Assembly: GCA_002404055.1 (NCBI GenBank)
Contig: DHIZ01000227.1
Coordinates: 1 to 19,024 of the forward strand
Reading direction: 5' to 3'
Length of the DNA: 19,024 nt
DNA from: Chloroflexi bacterium UBA4733
GTDB lineage: Bacteria > Chloroflexota > UBA4733
Below, in pieces: positions 1-7,279 of the stretch (position 1 is the first letter of the stretch; the number at the start of each line of letters is the position of its first letter). The notes under the pieces were generated by a model, which worked only from the letters and a program-made list of their open reading frames with translations, was not told where the DNA came from and searched no databases. A program made the position numbers and the translations under genes.

Positions 1-618
1 CCAACAGAGGTGAAACACACCCATCCGATTTGATCCTGACTCCGCTTCCACTGCCCGCTGCGCCAGGAAGAGCGACGAAACACTGACAGCGTGGACGATG
101 TCACCGGCAGCGGCAGCCGCCAGCGCCGCCATGAGCGGCAAGCGGCGCAGCACCATGTCGCCTTCGCTGGCTTCTCGCTTCATAGGCGCCTCGCTCAGGT
201 CGCGTGCCAGGAAGATGTGACTATTGGCTGTGAGCGAGGCGCTGGTACGCAGGGAGGTGAGCTGCTGCCAGGAGGCGGCCACCAGGCCGGCCTCCTCCAG
301 CAGTTCCCGCTGTGCTGCCGTCAACGGCAACTCACCGGCTTCCAGGTGGCCGGCCGGCAACTCCCAGGACGACGCTTCCCAGGGATAGCGCCACTGGCGG
401 ACCAGCGCCACCCGACCGGCGGCATCCAGAGCCACAATGACGGTGAAGTCACTGGCAACTTCAACAAACGCGTACGTGCTCGGTGTACCGTCGGGACACA
501 GGACCTGATCCCGCCGCACCTGAAACCCACCGGCATGGAAGACTCTCGCTGTACCGAGGCAGGTCCAGGGGTTGCTGTCGGCTGGTTCCAGAATGTGCTG
601 CCGCTGTGCGGATGTCAT
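1..618 (-). CDS. NUDIX hydrolase, ADP-ribose pyrophosphatase-like (partial, C-terminus beyond left edge)
   Basis: NUDIX enzymes hydrolyse nucleoside diphosphates linked to another moiety. The layout here resembles ADP-ribose pyrophosphatases, which clear ADP-ribose in the cytoplasm; the substrate is an inference. I translated the minus strand by hand: 206 codons with no stop to the window edge. A complete Nudix box (G-x5-E-x7-RE-x2-EE-x-G-U) lies at residues 90-112, with G90, E96, R104, E105, E108, E109 and G111 all present. It is preceded by the usual 'WELPAG' strand (residues 85-90) and a beta-rich N-terminal half. The ATG at 618-616 is preceded by AAAGGA nine bases upstream. The gene is divergent from rpiA with 75 bp between the starts. 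The stop codon lies outside the window, but the family is usually about 180-210 aa, so little should be missing. Confidence 0.88.
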   Translation of the reverse strand, partial: MTSAQRQHILEPADSNPWTCLGTARVFHAGGFQVRRDQVLCPDGTPSTYAFVEVASDFTVIVALDAAGRVALVRQWRYPWEASSWELPAGHLEAGELPLTAAQRELLEEAGLVAASWQQLTSLRTSASLTANSHIFLARDLSEAPMKREASEGDMVLRRLPLMAALAAAAAGDIVHAVSVSSLFLAQRAVEAESGSNRMGVFHLCW

Positions 619-654
619 CAGGGCGAGTCCTTTCGATGCAGAGGGAGCACGCGC

Positions 655-660
655 TACACT
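655..660 (+). promoter_or_regulatory. possible -10 element for rpiA
   Basis: TACACT lies 33 bases before the rpiA ATG. The same hexamer precedes two other genes in this window (8175 and 18191). The -35 region, TTCGAT at 632-637 with a 17-base spacer, is weak. Confidence 0.4.
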
Positions 661-668
661 CAGACCGC

Positions 669-674
669 ATGATA
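669..674 (-). promoter_or_regulatory. possible -10 element for the NUDIX gene
   Basis: Read on the minus strand this is TATCAT, five of six matches to the -10 consensus, about 50 bases before the ATG at 618. No -35 was found at the usual distance. It lies next to the likely rpiA -10 on the other strand, so the two promoters would overlap in the 75-bp divergent gap. Confidence 0.3.
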
Positions 675-693
675 CGCGAGAGGAGGGGGGGCA

Positions 694-1383
694 ATGCTGG
701 CTACCGAAGCGCAAAAGCAACTGGCCGCCCGGTGGGCGGCGGATCAGGTCACCGACGGCATGGTCGTCGGTCTCGGCACGGGCAGCACAGCAACCCTGGC
801 TGTTCGGGCCCTGGGCGAGCGCGTGCGGCAGGGACTCCGTATCACTGGCGTCGCCACGTCCAGCAGCACGGAGCAGCTCGCTCGCTCGCTCGGCATCGAC
901 GTCATTGCTCTCGATGAAAGTAAGACGCTCGACGTTGCTATCGACGGTGCGGACGAGGTAGACCCTAACTTGAATCTTATCAAGGGCCTCGGCGGAGCGC
1001 TGCTGCGCGAAAAACTTGTCGAGTTGACGGCACGTGACCTGACCATCATCGTGGATGAAGGGAAGCTCGTGCCGGTCCTGGGTAGCCGCAGCCCCGTCCC
1101 GGTTGAGATTGTCCCCTATGGCTGGCGCTGGACGCGCTCCCGAATCGAAGCCATGGGCTGTCGGGCCGTGCAACGCCTGGTCAACGGCGAGGTCTTCCTC
1201 ACCGATGGCGGCCACTATATCCTCGACTGCCACTTTGGTCCCCTTGCCGATGCCCCGGCGCTGGCGCAGCAACTGAAAACAATCTCCGGCGTGATTGAGC
1301 ATGGGCTTTTCCTCGGTCTGGCGACTCGCGTAGTCATCGGCAGGGCCGACGGCACCGTAGTGATCCGAACACGAAAGCCGTAG
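694..1383 (+). CDS. rpiA: ribose-5-phosphate isomerase A
   Basis: RpiA interconverts ribose 5-phosphate and ribulose 5-phosphate in the non-oxidative pentose phosphate pathway, in the cytoplasm. The 229-aa product has the family length (about 220-235) and all the signature segments: the phosphate-binding GLGTGSTA (26-33), DGADEVD (84-90) with its catalytic aspartate, GGALLREK (100-107) with its conserved Glu/Lys, and DEGK (121-124). The C-terminal half contains the expected 'ILDCHFG' and 'GVIEHGLF' segments. The ATG has a very strong purine-rich Shine-Dalgarno run (GAGGAGGGGGG) ending a few bases upstream, so the start is secure. The gene stands alone, divergent from the NUDIX hydrolase and separated by about 220 bp from hslV. 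Nothing is missing or unusual. Confidence 0.97.
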   Translation: MLATEAQKQLAARWAADQVTDGMVVGLGTGSTATLAVRALGERVRQGLRITGVATSSSTEQLARSLGIDVIALDESKTLDVAIDGADEVDPNLNLIKGLGGALLREKLVELTARDLTIIVDEGKLVPVLGSRSPVPVEIVPYGWRWTRSRIEAMGCRAVQRLVNGEVFLTDGGHYILDCHFGPLADAPALAQQLKTISGVIEHGLFLGLATRVVIGRADGTVVIRTRKP

Positions 1384-1439
1384 GACCATTGAAGCACCAC
1401 CGTTCCCAAGGGGCAATGGGAGGCATCGGGCAGGCCGGG

Positions 1440-1445
1440 TATACT
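1440..1445 (+). promoter_or_regulatory. possible -10 element upstream of hslVU
   Basis: TATACT, five of six to consensus, in the rpiA-hslV gap. If used, transcription would start near 1452 and give hslV a leader of about 150 nt. No clear -35 was seen. A second, weaker candidate (TACACA, 1575-1580) would give a leader under 20 nt. Confidence 0.35.
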
Positions 1446-1603
1446 GTGGAGGCCGAATGTGGGGTTGCTCGTCGACCCCGAAGCTGGGCGGAGGGGCATC
1501 ATCGCGCCTGAGGTCGCTCGCCTCGACCCGGCGGAACGCCGACCGGGTGCTGGTTCACCGGCCATCTTGCAAGGTACACAACTGACACAGAAACAGCGTC
1601 CCG
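1446..1603 (+). promoter_or_regulatory. candidate structured 5' leader of hslVU
   Basis: The leader holds several inverted repeats: GGGGT/ACCCC (1461-1479), GGTCG/CGACC (1512-1516 with 1524-1528), CCCGG/CCGGG (1527-1531 with 1543-1547), and CCGGGTG/CACCGG (1543-1549 with 1556-1561). The last two share the 1543-1547 strand, so they cannot both form. The first pairing of CCCGG also competes with the GGTCG hairpin. This could be regulatory, but GC-rich DNA makes such pairings often by chance. It matches no riboswitch class that I recognise. Confidence 0.25.
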
Positions 1604-2191
1604 ATGCTCCGTAGTCATGCCACCACCATCGTTGCCGTCCGCCGCAATGGCGTCGTCGCCATGGCCGGCGATGGTCAGGTCACTGCCGGCGACATCGTGC
1701 TGAAGCACACTGCCCGCAAGCTGCGTCGGCTCAGCAACGGGCTGGTGCTGGCCGGCTTTGCCGGATCGGTGGCCGACGCGATCAGCCTGTTCGACAAGTT
1801 CGACAGCCAGGTGGAGCGCTTTGGCGGCAACGTGCGCAAAGCGGCGGTGGAGTTGACCAAAGAGTGGCGCACGGACCGCATCTTGCGTCGCCTGGAGGCG
1901 CAACTCATTGTGGCTGATACGCAGACGCTCCTCTTATTGCAGGGTGATGGGGAGGTGATTGAACCCGACGACGACGTGCTAGCCATCGGTTCCGGCGGCC
2001 CCTATGCGCTGGCGGCCGCGCGCGCGCTGATCGCCTACACAGACCTTTCCGCCGAGCAAGTGGCGCGAGCGGCGATGGAGATCGCCGCCTCGCTCTGCAT
2101 ATACACCAACAACAACATAGTAGTCGACAGCATCGGTCCCGGCCTCGCCGCCGCGGCGGTGCTGGACGGCTCCACAGGGACAGGAGAATGA
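1604..2191 (+). CDS. hslV: ATP-dependent protease subunit HslV (ClpQ), threonine peptidase
   Basis: HslV is the peptidase of the HslUV complex, a double hexamer that degrades proteins unfolded by HslU in the cytoplasm. The 195-aa product starts with a short propeptide, MLRSHA. Removal of this exposes the catalytic Thr7 of '[10 protein letters not shown]', as in ClpQ proteins with the same HATT junction. The diagnostic AGDGQVT, 'HTARKLRRL' (catalytic lysine in K-L-R-R), '[11 protein letters not shown]' and '[14 protein letters not shown]' segments are all present. In the upstream frame a stop codon lies at 1583-1585, which fixes the ATG at 1604 as the first good start. I see no strong Shine-Dalgarno sequence, so initiation may depend on the leader structure. 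The TGA is followed by one base and then the hslU ATG, so the pair is translationally coupled. Confidence 0.97.
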   Translation: MLRSHATTIVAVRRNGVVAMAGDGQVTAGDIVLKHTARKLRRLSNGLVLAGFAGSVADAISLFDKFDSQVERFGGNVRKAAVELTKEWRTDRILRRLEAQLIVADTQTLLLLQGDGEVIEPDDDVLAIGSGGPYALAAARALIAYTDLSAEQVARAAMEIAASLCIYTNNNIVVDSIGPGLAAAAVLDGSTGTGE

Positions 2192-2192
2192 C

Positions 2193-3554
2193 ATGGACGG
2201 GTTGACCCCTCAACGTATCGTCCAGGAACTCGATCGCTACATCATCGGCCAGACCGACGCCAAGCGGGGCATAGCGGTCGCCATTCGCAACCGCTACCGC
2301 CGCCAGCAACTGACGCAGCCGATGCGCGACGAAGTGACCCCGAAGAACGTCCTCATGATAGGTCCTACCGGAGTCGGCAAGACGGAAATCGCTCGCCGCA
2401 TTGCCAAGCTTATCGACGCGCCTTTCATCAAGGTAGAAGCGACGAAGTTCACGGAGGTCGGCTACGTGGGACGCGATGTCGAGTCGATTATCCGCGACCT
2501 CATGGAGGCCACTGTCAACAACGTCCAGGAACAGCGCCAGCAGGAGGTGCGCGAGCGCGCCGAAGGCCTGGCCACGGAACGCCTGATCACCTACCTCTGC
2601 CCGCCCGACGCCGCGAAAGAGGCCAAGGCTGCGGCCGCCGCCACCGCCGCGGAAGTCAGCCGCCTGAAGCGCCAGCGCAAGCGCGTGGCGGAACAGTTGG
2701 CCGCTGAGAAGATGGAAGAGCAACTCGTCGAGATTGAGGTGGAGAACGACGAGCCGTTCGCCCCGGTCATCGAAATTGATGGCGGTATGAGCGCGGAAGA
2801 CATGCAGGAGACCTTCCACGAGTTTGTGGCCTCCGTCTCCACCAATCGCCGCCGTATGCGCAGCGTTCCGGTCCGCGAGGCCCGCAAGATATTGATCGAG
2901 CAGGAGGCGGAGAAGCTGATTGACTGGGAGCAGGTGGTCGACGGCGCCAAGGAGCGCGTGGAACAGGCAGGCATCGTCTTCATCGACGAGATCGACAAGG
3001 TCGCCAACGGCCGCTCAGAACTGCACGGCGCCGACATTTCCCGCGAGGGCGTGCAGCGCGACCTGCTACCTATCGTGGAGGGCTCAACGGTGCAGACCCG
3101 CTACGGTCCGGTGAAAACCGACCACATTCTCTTCATCGCCGCCGGCGCCTTCCACCATAGCAAGCCGTCGGACCTACTGCCGGAACTGCAAGGCCGCTTC
3201 CCGCTGCGCGTGGAGTTGCATTCATTGACGCCCGCCGAGTTGGAACGCATCCTCCGCGAGCCGGAGAACTCCCTGCCACGCCAGTACACTGCATTGCTGG
3301 AGACCGAAGACGTACACCTGGAGTTCACCGACGACGGCATCCGCGAGATCGCCCAGAGCGCCGTCGCCATGAACGACCGCCTGGAGAACATCGGCGCCCG
3401 CCGCCTCACCACCGTGGTGGAAAAGGTGCTGGATCAAGTCTCTTTTGACGCATCGGACCACGCCGGTGAGACGCTGGTGATTGACGCCGAGTATGTCAAA
3501 TCCCGGTTGGGCAAGTTGATGCAGAGTGACGACCTGGCTAAGTACATCCTGTAG
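2193..3554 (+). CDS. hslU: ATP-dependent protease ATPase subunit HslU (ClpY), AAA+ unfoldase
   Basis: HslU is the hexameric AAA+ unfoldase that feeds substrates into HslV. The 453-aa product is of usual length. It shows the N-terminal 'LDRYIIGQ' sequence, Walker A GPTGVGKT (57-64), the pore loop GYVG (90-93), and an inserted I-domain (about 110-240). Part of the I-domain is alanine- and charge-rich and probably coiled-coil (140-184). Walker B 'IVFIDEID' is at 261-268, the arginine-containing 'QGRFPLRVEL' near 333-342, and sensor-2 'GARRLTTVVE' at 401-410. The C-terminus, DLAKYIL, matches the family tail that inserts into HslV pockets. Shine-Dalgarno AGGAGA overlaps the end of hslV, so the two genes form one operon. 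A long palindromic repeat follows the stop and may terminate transcription. Confidence 0.98.
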   Translation: MDGLTPQRIVQELDRYIIGQTDAKRGIAVAIRNRYRRQQLTQPMRDEVTPKNVLMIGPTGVGKTEIARRIAKLIDAPFIKVEATKFTEVGYVGRDVESIIRDLMEATVNNVQEQRQQEVRERAEGLATERLITYLCPPDAAKEAKAAAAATAAEVSRLKRQRKRVAEQLAAEKMEEQLVEIEVENDEPFAPVIEIDGGMSAEDMQETFHEFVASVSTNRRRMRSVPVREARKILIEQEAEKLIDWEQVVDGAKERVEQAGIVFIDEIDKVANGRSELHGADISREGVQRDLLPIVEGSTVQTRYGPVKTDHILFIAAGAFHHSKPSDLLPELQGRFPLRVELHSLTPAELERILREPENSLPRQYTALLETEDVHLEFTDDGIREIAQSAVAMNDRLENIGARRLTTVVEKVLDQVSFDASDHAGETLVIDAEYVKSRLGKLMQSDDLAKYIL

Positions 3555-3595
3555 GGGACGCGTCTACCCCATTCCATAGTGTTCGCCGCACCTGA

Positions 3596-3705
3596 GCCCG
3601 GCGACTGAAGTCGCGGCTACCAAAGGCGAAGTCCGCCTGCGCGGACTAGGTCAGCCCGCGCAGGCGGGCTTCGCTTTCATTAGCCCGCGACTTCAGTCGC
3701 CGGGC
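3596..3705. repeat. 110-nt composite palindrome (dispersed REP/MITE-like repeat, possible bidirectional terminator)
   Basis: Two nested pairs of inverted arms nearly fill this interval. The outer arms, 3596-3618 and 3682-3705, match except for one missing G. The inner arms, 3626-3644 and 3656-3674, match at 18 of 19 positions, and the one mismatch would be a G-U pair in RNA. The outer arm core CGACTGAAGTCG is itself nearly palindromic. As RNA this would be one long hairpin with a short interruption and a small loop. It lies between the converging hslU and DUF4331 genes, where it could stop transcription from both sides. From memory, repeats with these arms are scattered through many unrelated bacterial genomes. 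No coding potential is seen. Confidence 0.85.
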
Positions 3706-3726
3706 CAACCCTGAGAACTGTCGGCG

Positions 3727-5433
3727 CTAAGACTGGACCAACGAGTAGTTGATCGCCAACCCGTTGATGTAGTTAGCGACTTTGATCAGTGTCGGACTGC
3801 CGGTCGCCGGCGTCAGTTTGAGCACCACCATGCCATTACCGACGGTGTCGGTGGCATTCCCCAACTGGTTGCCATTCTGGAAGACCTGCAGACCGATGCC
3901 CTTGCCGATGCCGGCGTTCGCCGGGCTGTAGGTCAGCGTCAGCGTGATGGCGTTGCCGCTCGGGCTGCCGATCTGATAGGTCGCGAAGGCGCCACCAGAG
4001 TTGCCGACAAGCGAGCCGCTCGCTGACATGCCCAGGTCTCCGCTACTGCCGGTTGCCGGCGCTCCGCCGACGCCCACTTCGTAGCCCTGATTCGGCACGC
4101 CCAGGTAGGGAAAGCTGCTCAGGTTGGGGACGCCGGTGTCGCTCGGACTGAGGCCCATCGTGAGTTTTCCGGCAGCGGCATCAGGGGTGTAGGTCTTGTC
4201 GATGAGCGGGTAGGTCGCCCCGGCGATGGCGCGCAGTTCGATGCTGACGACATCGTCCATCACGCGGCGACCGTTGGGGAAGCCGGCCAGGTCGCCACCC
4301 AGGATGCCCAGGACATTGGGAGCGCTGGTCGGCGGAATCGCCATGTTGAGGCGCAGCATATCGCCAATCTTCGACCCGGTCGAGTTCTGGAAGCCTGGAA
4401 TGATGCCCGACGGAATGCCGGTCAGCAAAATGGCAACAAGGTCGGCTCGGGCGGCGGTCAGCCCGGCAAGGTTCGGGAATACGCCAGGGTAGAGCACCGG
4501 CAGCAGCTTCGCCAGCTCCGGGTGTTGGGCGCCGCCGATGAACTGCGCGTCATCGGCTGGCGTCAGCGCGTTCCACAGGTCCTTCTTGCCGAGGGGGACG
4601 ACAACCTCGTTGATTAGCGGGTTGCCGAGGCGAGAAACCTGCACCCATGGCCCGGTGTTCTGGTCGGGCTTCGCGCCATTGCGGATGGTCGACTTCTGCC
4701 GGCTGGCGTTGGCCCAGACACCGATCACCGAAACGGCAGCAGCGGCGTCCGTCGGCTTGGAGCCATCTTTGGTCAGCATCGTCGTCGGAATCTGCAGGGC
4801 GATGCTATGGACGTTCACGCCCTTCGTGCCGTTGACGCCACCCATGTTCGCCAGCGGGATCAGATGGAGGGAGTTGAAGGGGCGAAGGCCACCCAGGTTG
4901 AAGATCGACCCCAGGTCCACGTAAAATTCCTCCGCCCGCTGGCCGGCAAAGACGACCTCGCCGCTGGTGAGCGTGTGTACCGCCGCCTGAGCCATGGCCG
5001 GGTAATTCGGCGTGGAGCGCGGTCCGATGTTGGTGGGAGGGCAGGCTAACCCGCTGGCCAGGTCCTTCGCAGTACCGTCGCCTCCCACTTTCGTGACCGT
5101 GTAGAACTGGCGCATGTTCCAGTTCGGGCTGTCCAGGGAGGTGATAGGGCCGGTGTTGTACAGGAAGGTATCTGGATTCCGCAACTGCGTAGTGAACCGG
5201 AACTGGTAAGTGATCTCCGGCATGCCATCGCTATCGTTGTCGATGTAGATACCGTACAACACGTCATCGCCGAACTGGTAAAAATTCGGGCCGCCATCCG
5301 GCTCCTCGAGCGGGATATAGTTGGCGATAATCGTGACGGTATCCGGGCGATCCGGGCTGACAAAGGCGTACAGGTCGGTGTTGTCGGCGACGGGGTCCTT
5401 GGAAATCTCCGGGGCTTCACGATGGGATGACAT
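3727..5433 (-). CDS. DUF4331 domain-containing protein with extra C-terminal beta-rich region
   Basis: The N-terminus begins SSHREAP at residue 2, followed by 'DNTDLYAFVSPD' and 'NFYQFGDDVLYGIYIDNDSD', the hallmark start of the DUF4331 family. The biochemical role of this family is unknown to me. The 568-aa product appears to have the family domain over about residues 1-435. A Gly/Ser-rich beta-strand region (about 448-568) follows and does not look like the rest; it may be a separate sandwich or pre-peptidase-type domain. I see no signal peptide: the domain begins at once, and the upstream frame meets a stop codon before any plausible signal sequence. The ATG has AAAGGA eight bases upstream. 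It lies 57 bp downstream of a small Tat-signal protein gene, probably its operon partner. Confidence 0.85.
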   Translation of the reverse strand: MSSHREAPEISKDPVADNTDLYAFVSPDRPDTVTIIANYIPLEEPDGGPNFYQFGDDVLYGIYIDNDSDGMPEITYQFRFTTQLRNPDTFLYNTGPITSLDSPNWNMRQFYTVTKVGGDGTAKDLASGLACPPTNIGPRSTPNYPAMAQAAVHTLTSGEVVFAGQRAEEFYVDLGSIFNLGGLRPFNSLHLIPLANMGGVNGTKGVNVHSIALQIPTTMLTKDGSKPTDAAAAVSVIGVWANASRQKSTIRNGAKPDQNTGPWVQVSRLGNPLINEVVVPLGKKDLWNALTPADDAQFIGGAQHPELAKLLPVLYPGVFPNLAGLTAARADLVAILLTGIPSGIIPGFQNSTGSKIGDMLRLNMAIPPTSAPNVLGILGGDLAGFPNGRRVMDDVVSIELRAIAGATYPLIDKTYTPDAAAGKLTMGLSPSDTGVPNLSSFPYLGVPNQGYEVGVGGAPATGSSGDLGMSASGSLVGNSGGAFATYQIGSPSGNAITLTLTYSPANAGIGKGIGLQVFQNGNQLGNATDTVGNGMVVLKLTPATGSPTLIKVANYINGLAINYSLVQS

Positions 5434-5490
5434 CTGGGGTCCTTTCCTAAAAAGCGTCAGCGCGATCGCAGTTGATCACGCTTCCCTTCC

Positions 5491-5775
5491 TCACAGCGCC
5501 GCCTGCACCAGGCGCGCAATAAGCGCAGCATCACGGACGATGATCTCGCGCGTGCCAACCAGGAGCGTTAACTCATCGGGGGCAGCAGTATGGATAAAGG
5601 CCACCATCGACTCGGAAAGCGCGGCTGCGGGTACCTCTGCTTCGGCCGCCACCTCCGGCACAATCGCCGGCGGCGGCGCGACCGGAACCAACCTGGCCGC
5701 CATTGGCAGCATGCCGACCGCTGCTGCTCCCATTGAGCTCTGATATAACAGGTGTCGTCGTGTCAGTTTGGTCAT
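5491..5775 (-). CDS. small Tat-signal protein of unknown function
   Basis: A 94-aa product. The N-terminus, MTKLTRRHLLYQSS, has a twin-arginine pair at residues 6-7 in a (S/T)RRxhh context. A hydrophobic stretch, 'MGAAAVGMLPMAARLVPV', follows (about 15-32). This looks like a Tat export signal, perhaps uncleaved. A Pro/Ala/Glu-rich linker (about 33-52) leads to a short C-terminal part (53-94) with alternating hydrophobic and charged residues. No family is recognised. The Shine-Dalgarno GGGAGGAAGG lies just before the ATG. The gene is the first of a two-gene unit with the DUF4331 gene, so its job is probably linked to that protein, for example as an exported partner. That is an inference. Confidence 0.7.
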   Translation of the reverse strand: MTKLTRRHLLYQSSMGAAAVGMLPMAARLVPVAPPPAIVPEVAAEAEVPAAALSESMVAFIHTAAPDELTLLVGTREIIVRDAALIARLVQAAL

Positions 5776-5977
5776 CTTGCCTTCCTCCCTATTGGCTTGG
5801 CGCGCGCGTCGGAACGGGACGCCAACGGCCGACTGATCAGCAGCAAGCCGCTTCTTCTACTTCTGTACGAAAGAGAGGCGCACTTGGATCATTCACCGGG
5901 GAAGGAGGACGGGAACAGCACGCTCCGGTGCTACACGTAGGGGCATTCTTTCAAGTGGAGCATTTGCCGGTGACGAA
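5776..5977. other. 202-bp gap upstream of the Tat-signal gene; no gene seen
   Basis: It contains the Shine-Dalgarno of the 5491-5775 gene and must hold its promoter and any terminator of the 5978-6805 gene. I could not pick out a convincing -10/-35 pair on the minus strand. A plus-strand open frame here (5752-5940) begins inside the Tat signal sequence on the other strand and is not supported. Confidence 0.5.
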
Positions 5978-6805
5978 TTACGGGCGCTCGGCGCGCCAGT
6001 CGAGTTGCGTCACCTCACCGCCCACTATGGTGACGTCGCCGGCTGGGGTAGTGTAGTCCACCCAGATCGTGTACTCGCCTGCCGGCACCGGCGGATAGAC
6101 AGCGGCGAACATAACCCGACCATTGTGGCGCCGTTCCGCAACATCCACGTGCGTTCGCCGAGCCTGGTTCCCTTTGTTGACGAGCTCGATCTCTGCGCCA
6201 CGCAGCGCTTCGTGCGTGTGGATAACCAGCGATCCCATGTCCTGCCCGATGTCGAGGACGACATTTTCCGAATGCACCCGCGGGACGTGTCTGCCACCAA
6301 CCATAGCGGTGTCCATCACCGGCGTCAACCCTGCTCCGGCTGACGAGAGGTGGTCCAGCCAGTAATGGGTAGTCTTGGCCACGACGGTGATGACGTTCTT
6401 GATCTCCCTTGTTACATCACACCATTCGCCGACAGGCAGGTACAACGTTCGTCCGTCGGCTCGCGCCTGTACCTGTTCCGCGTAAATCGCCGCCGCCAGC
6501 CAATCGGCCATTCCTGGAACGGGGCAGTCCACGGCAAGCCAGCCAGGCTCAGCCGGCGTGGACTCCAGCCCGCTGACGCGCGCAATGCCGCGTGCGATCT
6601 CCGCCAGCGCGAATTGGTAGGCAGCACTCTTCGGGTCAGCAGCGGTCGGCGCACGCAACAGGGCGCCGCGATGGGACGGACCGCCTTCCTGGGCCAGCGC
6701 ACAAAAGGTGTCCCACATGTTGCCCCAGTCGACGCTGCCGTCGGCGCTGTATTTCATCGGGGCAGCGGCCATCGGCGCTCGCCCGCCGTCGCCTGCACCA
6801 GCCAT
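5978..6805 (-). CDS. uncharacterised 275-aa two-part protein
   Basis: I do not recognise this family. The predicted protein has an N-terminal, probably helical part (about 20-155), with the distinctive segments 'DGSVDWGNMWDTFCALA' (22-38) and 'EGGPSHRGALL' (40-50). A beta-rich C-terminal part (about 180-270) contains 'GSLVIHTHEALRGAEIELVN' and ends in 'PAGEYTIWVDYTTPAGDVT'. The latter resembles extracellular Ig-like or carboxypeptidase-regulatory folds, although no signal peptide is visible. Several Trp, His and Cys residues (C35, C94, C129) may be functional. The open frame continues upstream to 7066, but that part overlaps the nucleotidyltransferase gene. The ATG at 6805 has an AAAGG motif seven bases upstream and is the better start. 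The gene is divergent from the MNT-HEPN pair with 84 bp between. Confidence 0.72.
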   Translation of the reverse strand: MAGAGDGGRAPMAAAPMKYSADGSVDWGNMWDTFCALAQEGGPSHRGALLRAPTAADPKSAAYQFALAEIARGIARVSGLESTPAEPGWLAVDCPVPGMADWLAAAIYAEQVQARADGRTLYLPVGEWCDVTREIKNVITVVAKTTHYWLDHLSSAGAGLTPVMDTAMVGGRHVPRVHSENVVLDIGQDMGSLVIHTHEALRGAEIELVNKGNQARRTHVDVAERRHNGRVMFAAVYPPVPAGEYTIWVDYTTPAGDVTIVGGEVTQLDWRAERP

Positions 6806-6889
6806 GGACCCGCCTTTCCCTGCTTGCATTCGGCCAGGCAGCGCCGTATGGTGATTGTATCGCCATGTGCCAGTGAAGGAGACCTCGTG

Positions 6890-7279
6890 ATGGTCCTCGC
6901 CCCGACCATTGAGCAAGAGGCCAGCGAATCTGCTGTCGCGACGCCTGCTGAGCAGCGCCGTGTCCGCTTGGAGTCGGAACTCCAACGCTTCCTCACGGTT
7001 GTCACAGAGCAGATGCACCCCGAACGCATCATCCTGTTCGGGTCGCTGGCGAACGGTCAGGTCCACGAATGGTCGGACCTTGATCTAGCCGTCATTGCGG
7101 AGACTGAGTTGCCGTTCTTCGAACGGCTTCGGCGCGTCTTTGATTGGGTCGCTCCAACGGTTGGTCTTGACGTATTGGTGTACACACCGACGGAGTGGGA
7201 CCATTTGAGAGAAACACGGCTGTTTGTTCGTGAAGAAATAGCTGAGAAAGGTCGCGTTCTCTATGAACGAGTCAGGTAG
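6890..7279 (+). CDS. minimal nucleotidyltransferase (MNT, polymerase beta-like superfamily)
   Basis: MNT proteins transfer nucleotidyl groups, and in MNT/HEPN modules they act as antitoxins, some by AMPylating the HEPN toxin. The 129-aa product has the core motif GSLANG (51-56) followed by SDLDL, giving the metal-binding aspartates D63 and D65. A third acidic residue, D94, lies in 'VGLDVLVYT'. The catalytic set therefore looks intact. The ATG at 6890 has AAGGAG eight bases upstream. The frame is open back to 6350, but that part is antisense to the divergent gene and is not convincing. The 3' end overlaps the HEPN gene by 17 bp, typical of this two-gene module. The small size and neighbourhood (truncated genes just downstream) suggest an accessory locus. 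Confidence 0.88.
   Translation: MVLAPTIEQEASESAVATPAEQRRVRLESELQRFLTVVTEQMHPERIILFGSLANGQVHEWSDLDLAVIAETELPFFERLRRVFDWVAPTVGLDVLVYTPTEWDHLRETRLFVREEIAEKGRVLYERVR

Noticed and set aside
91..672. Plus-strand 193-codon open frame
   Set aside because: It is the shadow of the minus-strand NUDIX gene, whose translation carries a perfect Nudix box.
1457..1585. Possible 42-codon leader peptide between rpiA and hslV
   Set aside because: It starts with ATG 11 bases after the TATACT, but its composition is Ser/Arg/Gly-rich without any motif, and GGAGG would fall at or before the transcription start.
1905..2819. Long minus-strand frame opposite hslV and hslU
   Set aside because: Antisense shadow spanning two well-identified genes.
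5752..5940. Plus-strand 62-codon frame in the gap before the Tat-signal gene
   Set aside because: It begins inside the opposite-strand Tat signal sequence and has no ribosome site or recognisable content.
6350..6889. N-terminal extension of the MNT nucleotidyltransferase
   Set aside because: This part is antisense to the divergent 275-aa gene, has no family match, and a good ATG with AAGGAG lies at 6890.
6806..7066. N-terminal extension of the 275-aa minus-strand protein
   Set aside because: It overlaps the nucleotidyltransferase coding region. The ATG at 6805 has a ribosome site.
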